A DNA stretch of 5,580 nt from an uncultured Taibaiella sp. GTDB lineage: Bacteria; Bacteroidota; Bacteroidia; Chitinophagales; Chitinophagaceae. Shown here in pieces: positions 1 to 5,580 of this stretch; positions within the stretch are counted from its first letter, which is position 1, and the number at the start of each line of letters is the position of its first letter. The DNA lies in contig CALMXV010000322.1 in the NCBI GenBank assembly GCA_937871155.1, positions 1-5,580 on the forward strand. Direction: 5' to 3'. Position numbers and translations under genes: made by a program. Under the pieces are notes generated by a model, which saw only the letters and a list, made by a program, of their open reading frames with translations, had not been told where the DNA came from and did no database searches.

Positions 1-35
1 ACCCCAATGATAGTAGCAGCAATTATCGCAGTCAT
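1..35 (-). CDS. nuoN: Probable NADH-quinone oxidoreductase subunit N, first 11 codons (partial)
   Basis: Only the start is inside the window. On the minus strand an ATG at 35..33 opens a frame reading MTAIIAATIIG, which then runs off the left edge. An in-frame TAA lies directly before the ATG, so the protein cannot start earlier. The peptide is hydrophobic, as expected for the first transmembrane helix of NuoN, the third antiporter-like subunit of complex I. The assignment rests mainly on position: nuoN normally follows nuoM on the same strand, and here the gap is 91 bases with no clear terminator or promoter. No Shine-Dalgarno is visible. Eleven residues cannot prove identity; another small membrane protein is possible. 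Confidence 0.5.
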   Translation of the reverse strand, partial: MTAIIAATIIG

Positions 36-126
36 TTATATTGAATAGTTCTAAAGTAAACGTTTAATATTTTTTTAATCTTTAAACTGAATACCTTCTT
101 ATTTAGTAGTCAGTGTCATTTAATTT
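36..126. other. nuoM-nuoN spacer
   Basis: This is a 91-base, very AT-rich spacer between the nuoM stop and the putative nuoN start. It contains the perfect 10-base palindrome TAAACGTTTA at 57-66 and a run of seven T at 70-76 on the plus strand. On the minus strand, the direction of nuo transcription, I see no GC-rich hairpin followed by T residues and no TAnnTTTG box. Read-through from nuoM to nuoN is therefore the simplest reading. The gap is longer than usual for adjacent nuo genes. Confidence 0.5.
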
Positions 127-1566
127 CTAAGGTATCATCATCATAGCTGCCGTCTGTGTTAATTCAAGCAACGGTTTGGGATATACGCCCAAAAACAGCA
201 CTAAAGCAATGATAAGAGCCATAGCAATACTTTCATTTAAAGTCATGTCCTTGTGTAAGGTCATAGCTACTGTATTTCCAAAAGCAGTTTTACGAACCAT
301 ATTCAAGATATATACAGCACCTAGTATGATACTAAGACCTGCAATAACCATTAAGCTGATATGGTAAGGTGATTGACTTTGGAAAATCCCATTAAACAAC
401 ATGAACTCGCCTATAAAACCACTAGTCAACGGTAAGGCAATATTAGAAAAAGCAAGGATAACAAGGGCAATTGCCATATGTGGTGCCGATGTTGCCAAGC
501 CACCAAGCTCTTTTATGTTGCGGGTACCATATCTATTTTCAATCATGGTAACGATAAGCCACATTCCGGTGATATTGATACCGTGATTAAACATTTGCAC
601 CATTAATCCATGCATTCCAACTTGTGTATTAGCGAAGGCAGCAGCACACATCAAGCCCATGTGGGCGATAGACATATAGGCTATCAATCGTTTCAAATCT
701 GATTGTACAATGGCTAATAAAGAAGCATATATAATTCCGATAACGGCTAGTATCATCACCGTGTCACTCCAAAAACTAGTTGCCGTAGGAAGTACCGGTA
801 GTAGCCAACGTACCACTCCAAAAATCCCCATCTTCACCATCAAAGCACTAAGAATAATAGTAACAGGTGTTGGCGATTGTTCATACGTATCGGGCTGCCA
901 AGTATGAAAAGGGAATACCGGCATTTTAATTGCAAAGCCAATAAACAACAACCAAAACAACCATTGCTGGGTAATAGGAGAAAGCATAGAACCGGCAAGT
1001 ACTATATTATTCCAAGCATAGGGGTTAGTAGCAGGAGATTTTGAAGCTAAGAATAATATAGCTGCCAACATCATAAGGCTACCTAAGAAAGTATAGACAA
1101 AGAACTTGAAAGTAACTTTAATTCGCTTTTCCCCGCCCCATTGAGAGCATAAGAAATAAATTGGAATTAAAGAAAGCTCCCAAAAGAAATAGAATAATAA
1201 AGCGTCATTAGCCAAGAAAACGCCGGTAATACCTGCTTGAGAAAGCAACATTAAACCATAAAAAGTATGAGAACGTTCTACTGATTTATTCCAATTGCTA
1301 ATGATGATTACTACCATGACAATAGCCACCAGCAAAGAAAGCATGATGCTCATTCCATCTCCTAAAATGCTTAACTCTGCACCTAATATGGGTATCCATT
1401 GCATGGAAAAGAATAGGGGATCCACCATGTTAGCTGTTGTATATCCAGCTATGACTAAAGTCAAAATTGTGCCTACTAATGCAAGAGATTTTGCTACTTC
1501 ACCTTTGAATATAAAACTAAGGCATCCGGCAAGTAACGGTATAAGTATCAATAATAGTAAAATCAT
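127..1566 (-). CDS. nuoM: NADH-quinone oxidoreductase subunit M (complex I, antiporter-like)
   Basis: This is an inner-membrane proton-pumping subunit of respiratory complex I (NADH to quinone), of the Mrp-antiporter/ND4 family. The 479 residues (E. coli NuoM has about 509) are almost entirely hydrophobic helices. Key residues line up with the E. coli protein: E130 in FFWELSLIP (E144), K214 in FAIKMPVFPFHTW (K234, broken helix TM7), K245 in SALMVKMG (K265), H302 in SIAHMG (H322), H328 in FNHGI (H348) and E387 in GFIGEF (E407). All proton-path residues are kept, so it should be functional. The ATG at 1566 is chosen because the frame upstream is open for about 24 codons without a usable start, and MILLLLILIPLL is a typical NuoM beginning. 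Stop is TAG. Probable nuoN follows; nuoL is not upstream. Confidence 0.97.
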   Translation of the reverse strand: MILLLLILIPLLAGCLSFIFKGEVAKSLALVGTILTLVIAGYTTANMVDPLFFSMQWIPILGAELSILGDGMSIMLSLLVAIVMVVIIISNWNKSVERSHTFYGLMLLSQAGITGVFLANDALLFYFFWELSLIPIYFLCSQWGGEKRIKVTFKFFVYTFLGSLMMLAAILFLASKSPATNPYAWNNIVLAGSMLSPITQQWLFWLLFIGFAIKMPVFPFHTWQPDTYEQSPTPVTIILSALMVKMGIFGVVRWLLPVLPTATSFWSDTVMILAVIGIIYASLLAIVQSDLKRLIAYMSIAHMGLMCAAAFANTQVGMHGLMVQMFNHGINITGMWLIVTMIENRYGTRNIKELGGLATSAPHMAIALVILAFSNIALPLTSGFIGEFMLFNGIFQSQSPYHISLMVIAGLSIILGAVYILNMVRKTAFGNTVAMTLHKDMTLNESIAMALIIALVLFLGVYPKPLLELTQTAAMMMIP

Positions 1567-1576
1567 AATAGCTGCG

Positions 1577-1584
1577 CAAAAATA
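1577..1584 (-). promoter_or_regulatory. Candidate -7 promoter box for nuoM
   Basis: On the minus strand these bases read TATTTTTG, a full match to the Bacteroidota -7 consensus TAnnTTTG. Transcription would begin roughly at 1571, leaving only about five bases before the nuoM ATG at 1566. I found no TTG at the usual -33 distance. The motif is common by chance in AT-rich DNA, so support is weak; a promoter farther up in the 426-base gap is equally possible. Confidence 0.25.
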
Positions 1585-1796
1585 AGGACTAGAACTAAGA
1601 AAAGGAAACCTACGGAACTGATTTAGTTTATCAAAGACCTATTCCCTGCAATTTAGAAACCTATATTAAAAGATAATATCCTCTTTTTAGGTTTTAGGAA
1701 CATTCAAATTGAAGAAACCAACAATTTAATATTAAGCTTTTCTCTTGATTTAATAAAATACGTATTTCTACTTATCAGGATGAATAAATAAGCTCT

Positions 1797-1804
1797 TACG
1801 TTTG
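1797..1804 (+). promoter_or_regulatory. Candidate -7 box (TACGTTTG) upstream of the orphan terminator
   Basis: The eight bases match TAnnTTTG exactly on the plus strand. Transcription from here would start near 1810 and could end at the terminator at 1873-1903, giving an RNA of about 90 bases. No TTG is found at the expected -33 position, so the box alone is thin evidence; the pairing with a downstream terminator is what makes it worth recording. Confidence 0.22.
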
Positions 1805-1872
1805 CCTTATCGAAAAATAGCCCCTATAACAAACGTCGCCTTATAAACTCTTTACACTATCATATTTGGTAC

Positions 1873-1903
1873 AAAGCGGATTCTTGATGAGTTCGCTTTT
1901 TTT
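1873..1903 (+). terminator. Rho-independent terminator, plus strand
   Basis: Positions 1873-1883 (AAAGCGGATTC) pair with 1889-1899 (GAGTTCGCTTT) to form an 11-base-pair stem with a five-base loop (1884-1888), followed directly by a T run that reaches 1903. Two pairs are G-U on the plus strand. On the minus strand the same two become A-C mismatches and no T run follows, so the element works only for rightward transcription. No annotated plus-strand gene lies before it; the first one starts 90 bases downstream. It may end a small RNA, or stop transcription that runs antisense to nuoM from the left. Confidence 0.55.
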
Positions 1904-1959
1904 ATTGCGAATAACTTGTTAAGCTAAGTAAGATGTACATTTAAAATATAGGCTTGTGA

Positions 1960-1967
1960 TATTTTTG
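1960..1967 (+). promoter_or_regulatory. Candidate -7 promoter box for the gene at 1993
   Basis: TATTTTTG matches the Bacteroidota -7 consensus TAnnTTTG. Transcription would start about 1972-1974, giving a leader of some 20 bases before the ATG at 1993, which is a sensible distance. A TTG at the standard -33 spacing is not present; the nearest ones are 3 bases (1954-1956) and about 41 bases (1916-1918) away. The purine stretch AAGAAG just before the start may help ribosome binding. Confidence 0.35.
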
Positions 1968-1992
1968 ACCCATTATATTTTACAAGAAGTGC

Positions 1993-3021
1993 ATGCTTGA
2001 CGTTGTTTTAAATATTATAGGGCTGGATAAAATAAAAATTTATTTATGGTTTTTAAATGATAGTTTGAGCCAAGAAAAGATGGCATTTATCATTGCTAAC
2101 CTTCTCATCTGGATCCCCTATATTTTAATCCCAATTTTTATTTTTTATCTGAAAAGTAAAGCGCAACAAGTACATTTTGCTCAGCTCTATCGAATACTAG
2201 CATTGTTCTGTGCCATTGGAAGTACAACCTATATATTAGACAGCCTTTCCCCTCCATCCACCAATATATTACTACATCTTGCTATCAGATTAGTGATAGC
2301 CGTCATTAGTTGGATAACCTTTTGGTATATTCTACATTCGTTACCTGAAGTATTTCAGCTTCGTTCGCAAGAAGAAATGGAAGAAGAAGTGCAGTCAAGA
2401 ATTAATGCAGAAAATACACAAAAGCAAAGTAATGAACGCTTGCTAGAAGCAGAAGTAACGGCAAAGCTTGGCTATGGACATTGGGATGTAATTAGAGACC
2501 GTATTGAGCTTTCAGACAATGCTTTCAGAATTTTAGGATTACCTATTGGTACTATTCTTAGCTTTAAACTTTTGATGGAACAAGTGCATCCGGCAGATTT
2601 AAAATTTGTTCAAGAAACATTCAGAAAAAATAACAAAGCTGAAAATTTACAACAGTTTTATTTTAGAATTGTAACACCTTCAATGGAAGTAAAACATCTT
2701 ATTGTAAAAGGGGAGAACATGAAAAACACTTCCAATGAAACTATCATGGTAAAGATAGTGTTACAAGATGTGTCAGAAATTAGACGATACATGCGAAGGA
2801 TTGAACTTCAAAATAAGAAACTGAGAAAAATTGCGTGGCTTCAATCACATAAGATGCGTAGTCCGATAGCTACCATTATGGGTATGGCTACACTTATAAA
2901 TGATGAAGACCCCAATGATCCTATAAATAAAGAAGTACTAAAAAATATCAAAGCTGAAAGTAAAAAACTAGACGATATCATTTTGGAAGTGGAGTATCTT
3001 ACAAGACAAAAACTTTCCTAA
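1993..3021 (+). CDS. Membrane PAS protein with ETR1-like sensor domain and histidine box, lacking an ATPase domain
   Basis: This is a probable inner-membrane signalling protein of 342 residues. Three helices (about 34-53, 66-84 and 93-117) follow the ethylene-receptor N-terminal domain: N36..Y43..IP (46-47) matches ETR1 D25..Y32..IP, GST (76-78) matches GAT, and A103 V104 I105 S106..H115..P118 matches the third helix. The copper ligands are lost: ETR1 C65 and H69 correspond to I75 and T79. A glutamate-rich coiled coil (126-155) leads to a PAS_3-type domain (about 156-263; GHWDV, ILGLP, VHPADL). A dimerisation/phosphotransfer helix pair follows, with H286 in WLQSHKMRSP. The protein ends 56 residues after H286, so the HATPase domain is absent, and K287 replaces the usual acidic neighbour of the histidine. 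The ATG is the first start after an in-frame TGA at 1966. It probably cannot autophosphorylate alone. The next gene begins 43 bases later. Confidence 0.85.
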   Translation: MLDVVLNIIGLDKIKIYLWFLNDSLSQEKMAFIIANLLIWIPYILIPIFIFYLKSKAQQVHFAQLYRILALFCAIGSTTYILDSLSPPSTNILLHLAIRLVIAVISWITFWYILHSLPEVFQLRSQEEMEEEVQSRINAENTQKQSNERLLEAEVTAKLGYGHWDVIRDRIELSDNAFRILGLPIGTILSFKLLMEQVHPADLKFVQETFRKNNKAENLQQFYFRIVTPSMEVKHLIVKGENMKNTSNETIMVKIVLQDVSEIRRYMRRIELQNKKLRKIAWLQSHKMRSPIATIMGMATLINDEDPNDPINKEVLKNIKAESKKLDDIILEVEYLTRQKLS

Positions 3022-3064
3022 AGAATTAGTTGGTAAACTTAGTTCCGGCTTGTAGCTTTCCTAC

Positions 3065-4009
3065 ATGAATAGAGCAGCTTCTCTTATTTTTTCCATGCTT
3101 TTGCTTCTTCAATGTTCATCTATAGACGCACAATATATTTTTAAAGGATATCTGGGTATTGAGGGAGGTGAGTCTTTTCATTATGAATTACATTTTAAAG
3201 ATTCAGCAAATTATATATCAGGATATGCGTTTACCTATTCAGAAAAACAAAAAGAGGTAAAAGCAGCTATTGTTGGGAAAGTAAACATTTATCAAAAGAC
3301 GCTTCAATTTCAAGAAACAAAACTCATACATAACAATGGGTTTAAAAGCCGTGAAATAATTTGCCTTCTGCAAGCAGTATTAATCTGGAAAGAGGATACG
3401 AATCAACCTTCATTCAGTGGCAAAATAACAAGCAGTGATATTTCTCAAACAGCTTGTAGCAATGGTTCTATCTCTATTCAAAACATAAACGATGTAGCAG
3501 CATTTTTTCAACAAAAAACTGCATCTTCTAATTCTTCTTTAGTTTCTCAACCTAAAAAAATAAATAAAAACAAAGAACAAAAACATCTAAGAGTAGTTTA
3601 TGACACGATTGCTACCAACCCTTCGGTTGCTACTAAACAATCCAAAACCCCAGAATCCATTTCTCACGGAGTTTCAAAAGAAATAGTATGGGAGTCGGAT
3701 TCTATTCAAATGCAACTATGGGACGGAGGTAAATTAGATAATGATAAGATTAGTATTATTATTAACGGGCAAAAATTCTTAGAACAGTTTATTCTCACCA
3801 AAGAGAAAAAAATCCTTTACGTACCTATTTCATCAAGTAAGACCACCATAACTATTCTCGCAGAAAACGTAGGAAGCGAACCACCCAATACTACAGACAT
3901 TATACTTCAAGATTATCAAAATCAATATCATATTGTAGCACATAATGAAGTAGGAAAGGCAGCTACTATAATTATTTTTAAAAAAACACAACGAAGTTCC
4001 CAACGTTAA
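3065..4009 (+). CDS. Exported two-domain protein of unknown function (Bacteroidota type)
   Basis: This 314-residue protein has a clear Sec signal peptide (1-22, likely cut after SIDA before QY). Residues about 24-139 form a beta-rich domain: FKGYLG, then SGYAFTYSE, a G-K-V-N strand pattern, the strand QFQETKLIH, a cysteine at 100, FSGKI at 117-121 and TACSNGSISI with a second cysteine at 131. The two cysteines may pair. A Ser/Lys/Asn-rich linker (about 140-206) leads to a compact C-terminal domain (about 208-307) with LWDGGKLDND, SIIINGQKFL, TITILAENVGSEPPNT and a final IIIFKK strand. I recall this pairing of domains from other Bacteroidota secreted proteins, without a known activity. Position 17 is a cysteine, but the preceding residues LLQ do not fit a lipobox well, so lipoprotein processing is doubtful. 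It may share a transcript with the gene 43 bases upstream; no distinct promoter is visible. Confidence 0.8.
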   Translation: MNRAASLIFSMLLLLQCSSIDAQYIFKGYLGIEGGESFHYELHFKDSANYISGYAFTYSEKQKEVKAAIVGKVNIYQKTLQFQETKLIHNNGFKSREIICLLQAVLIWKEDTNQPSFSGKITSSDISQTACSNGSISIQNINDVAAFFQQKTASSNSSLVSQPKKINKNKEQKHLRVVYDTIATNPSVATKQSKTPESISHGVSKEIVWESDSIQMQLWDGGKLDNDKISIIINGQKFLEQFILTKEKKILYVPISSSKTTITILAENVGSEPPNTTDIILQDYQNQYHIVAHNEVGKAATIIIFKKTQRSSQR

Positions 4010-4204
4010 AGGCTATAAGATTGTCTTTTTTAGTTCAACAATAATTATTTAACATTATTATTTATATTGCATACCCAACTGAAATTTGTAGAAAAATATT
4101 CAGTAAAATAGTATTTTGGGACGCAAAACTCAGGATCTTTCATTTGTTCATTTAGATGGATTTGGAAGAAACTATAAGCAGGTAAAAACAATAAATTTTC
4201 TCAG
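4010..4204. other. Spacer before the lectin gene
   Basis: This is a 195-base AT-rich non-coding spacer. A short hairpin AAGA-TTG-TCTT (4017-4027) followed by T residues to 4031 could be a weak terminator for the gene before it, but the stem has only four pairs. I see no exact TAnnTTTG box; the nearest is TAAATTTT at 4192-4199, five bases before the start. The sequence just before the ATG is A/T-rich without a Shine-Dalgarno, as is usual for this phylum. The size of the gap suggests that the lectin gene has its own promoter. Confidence 0.4.
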
Positions 4205-5580
4205 ATGAAAAAATTAGTGCTACTAACATTAATTCTATTAGGCGGCTATTTGGGCGTACAAGCACAGTTCTCGTTTGTATTGAATGGCAACCCGGTAAAC
4301 ACTACTGGATGGAATATGGCCACACATTCTTATGTGAATGCAAATACAGTAGTCTTGACAAATTCTGTAGCAGACTCAGCCGGATATATTTATTATAATA
4401 CACCCATTAACATGACTCAATGCGGTGAATTCATTGCCAATTTTGAATTTCAAATTAGAGCGCATGGTCCACAAGGGGCCGGTGACGGCATGGCATTTTG
4501 GTTTTTATCTGCGGCACCTACTGCAGCTAATACCGCCAATATGGGAGTTCCCAATAACGCAACGGGTTCTATATTTTTTATAGATACACATGATGATGAT
4601 GCTGGTGGTGATAACCCACTTTATTCATTGCGTAAATTTACCGGAGGCAACTACAGTGAAGGTCCTGCGGGAGTAAATGCTCAAAGAATTGGTTTGGATG
4701 CTGTGAACCAAAATGCTGCTACTGATACCAATTGGCATACATGTTCTGTAAGATATAATAATGGTGTTTACAGTGTTTATGTAGATAATTTTTTGAGAAT
4801 TACCGGCAACAGTGTAATGGATCATTTGACGAGCGGCTACTTTGGATTTAGTGCGGCTACTACTGCTACACATTTTAGCCAACACAACATCAGAAATGTA
4901 GAAATCTATGGTGCCGATATTGCAATGCCGGTAGTTCCACCAGCAAGTATTGGTTATGTTTTCTGTGAAGACACCTCAAATGGCGGTACTTTAACAGATA
5001 CACCTGTAGTAATTGGCACCAACCTTAAATGGTGGTCCACTCCTACAGGGGGGACACAATTACCAGGTGCGCCAGTTATTAGCTTAGCGGCACTTGGTTG
5101 CCAAACTTTTTATGTAAGTCAAACATTAACACCAATAAATCCAGGGCCTGGTCAATCTTGTGGAGAAAGTGCAAGAGATACAGTAATAATTTGCGTAAAT
5201 CCAACACCAACTGAACCAGTTATCACTTACAATCCTTCTTATTGTGCGGGATCAACATTTATTCCTTTTAGCCCCTATTCTCAAACAGGTATTTTTTGGT
5301 ATGACGTTCCTGTAGGAGGCGTATCCGATACAACGGGACCTACACCTAATATGAATGTACCGGATACCTTATTATATTATGCTGCACGTATAGTAAATGG
5401 GTGTGAAAGTAAAAGAGCGGTAGTGCCTATTTACATTCTTCCAGCGCCACTACCGGCTTTTACATCAAGTATTAAATTTGGCTGTGCAGCAGATACTGTT
5501 GCTTTTGTAAATACTACTACCATGGGAGATTCTTGTGTTTGGAAATTTGGTGACGGTACCATTTTAACTGCAAATGGACC
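4205..5580 (+). CDS. Secreted L-type lectin protein with Ig-like and PKD-type domains (3' end outside window)
   Basis: 458 codons are visible, with no stop before the edge. A signal peptide (MKKLVLLTLILLGGYLGVQA, cut after A20) shows export. Residues about 22-237 form a carbohydrate-binding L-type lectin domain: GAGDGMAFWF (91-100, with D94 the expected sugar-binding aspartate), GSIFFIDTHDDD..GDNP (121-138, metal loop), RIGLD (161-165), W177 H178, YSVYVDN (189-195) and GYFGFSAAT (211-219). Two Ig-like domains of the CHU_C-associated (Ig_7) type follow: about 246-332 (C254, LKWWSTPTGG, FYVSQT, C319, C330) and about 337-412 (YCAGS, IFWYDVPVGG, YYAARIVNGCES). A PKD-type domain begins near 417 (VWKFGDGT, 445-452). 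Such proteins usually end in a type IX secretion sorting domain, which I infer but cannot see. It is probably a surface or released adhesin binding glycans. Confidence 0.92.
   Translation, partial: MKKLVLLTLILLGGYLGVQAQFSFVLNGNPVNTTGWNMATHSYVNANTVVLTNSVADSAGYIYYNTPINMTQCGEFIANFEFQIRAHGPQGAGDGMAFWFLSAAPTAANTANMGVPNNATGSIFFIDTHDDDAGGDNPLYSLRKFTGGNYSEGPAGVNAQRIGLDAVNQNAATDTNWHTCSVRYNNGVYSVYVDNFLRITGNSVMDHLTSGYFGFSAATTATHFSQHNIRNVEIYGADIAMPVVPPASIGYVFCEDTSNGGTLTDTPVVIGTNLKWWSTPTGGTQLPGAPVISLAALGCQTFYVSQTLTPINPGPGQSCGESARDTVIICVNPTPTEPVITYNPSYCAGSTFIPFSPYSQTGIFWYDVPVGGVSDTTGPTPNMNVPDTLLYYAARIVNGCESKRAVVPIYILPAPLPAFTSSIKFGCAADTVAFVNTTTMGDSCVWKFGDGTILTANG

Larger units (their letters stand above)
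1567..1992. other. Divergent intergenic region between nuoM and the PAS/histidine-box gene
   Basis: This 426-base AT-rich gap separates the minus-strand nuoM from the plus-strand gene starting at 1993. I read both strands and found no frame longer than about 25 codons with a start, no tRNA and no remnant of nuoL. It does hold candidate promoters for both flanking genes (1577-1584 minus, 1960-1967 plus), a plus-strand terminator hairpin at 1873-1903, and a weak AT-only hairpin at 1663-1679 nested inside the inverted repeat AAACCT/AGGTTT (1657-1662 and 1689-1694). A TACGTTTG box at 1797-1804 lies about 70 bases before the terminator. Together these leave room for a short untranslated RNA. Confidence 0.6.

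Noticed and set aside
57..66. Perfect palindrome TAAACGTTTA between nuoM and nuoN
   Set aside because: Short AT-rich palindromes are expected by chance here; there is no second copy or neighbouring promoter to suggest an operator.
176..1585. Several plus-strand open frames of 61-96 codons
   Set aside because: All are antisense to nuoM, whose conserved residues are unmistakable; they are frame shadows.
1567..1660. Upstream extension of the nuoM frame
   Set aside because: The frame stays open for about 24 codons upstream, but it has no ATG, GTG or TTG start and does not resemble NuoM or the end of NuoL.
1657..1694. Inverted repeat AAACCT/AGGTTT with an inner AT hairpin in the nuoM leader
   Set aside because: The inner stem is six A-U pairs and the outer one needs a nine-base bulge; too weak to call a regulatory RNA structure.
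3095..3118. Possible lipoprotein signal (LLLLQCSS) in the exported protein
   Set aside because: The residue before the cysteine is Gln and the one before that is Leu, which do not fit the lipobox; a normal signal-peptidase site after SIDA is a better fit.
4017..4031. Hairpin AAGA-TTG-TCTT plus T residues after the exported-protein gene
   Set aside because: It has only four mostly A-U pairs, too weak to call a terminator in such AT-rich DNA.
4625..4885. An 86-codon open frame on the minus strand
   Set aside because: It lies fully inside the lectin domain on the opposite strand. The sense frame has strong domain motifs, and the antisense product has low complexity and no recognisable features.
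1..5580. CRISPR arrays, tRNA or rRNA genes, insertion sequences
   Set aside because: I saw no regularly spaced repeats, cloverleaf-type sequence, transposase frame or terminal inverted repeats on either strand.

Overview
The window looks like a chromosomal segment of an AT-rich member of the Bacteroidota. The evidence is the lack of Shine-Dalgarno sequences before most starts, a few TAnnTTTG-type promoter boxes, a secreted two-domain protein of a type I recall only from this phylum, a kinase-like protein with the SHxxRxP variant of the histidine box, and a surface protein built from a lectin domain, Ig-like domains and a PKD-type domain. I cannot place it below phylum.

Left part, minus strand (1-1566): nuoM, the antiporter-like subunit M of respiratory complex I, is complete and has all its key proton-path residues. 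It is followed 91 bases later by the first codons of a gene that is probably nuoN, cut by the window edge. The usual upstream neighbour nuoL is absent: nuoM is the first gene of its transcription unit here and faces a divergent, unrelated gene set.

Middle (1567-1992): a 426-base gap between divergent genes. It contains no convincing gene but has a good plus-strand intrinsic terminator that no annotated gene explains, so a small RNA is possible. It also holds candidate promoters for both flanking genes.

Right part, plus strand (1993-5580): three genes. The first is a membrane protein with a three-helix domain resembling the plant/cyanobacterial ethylene receptor but without the copper ligands, followed by a PAS domain and a histidine-phosphotransfer helix pair. 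It stops there, with no ATPase domain. The second is an exported two-domain protein of unknown function. The third is a large exported protein, open at the window end, that starts with an L-type (ERGIC-53/legume-like) lectin domain and continues with two Ig-like domains and a PKD-type domain. The last two probably act at or outside the cell surface. The first probably signals at the inner membrane, but nothing in the sequence proves that it controls its neighbours.

The most interesting items are the half-kinase with a degenerate ethylene-receptor domain, the lectin whose metal site looks like the calcium-only animal type, the orphan terminator, and the nuoL/nuoM break.
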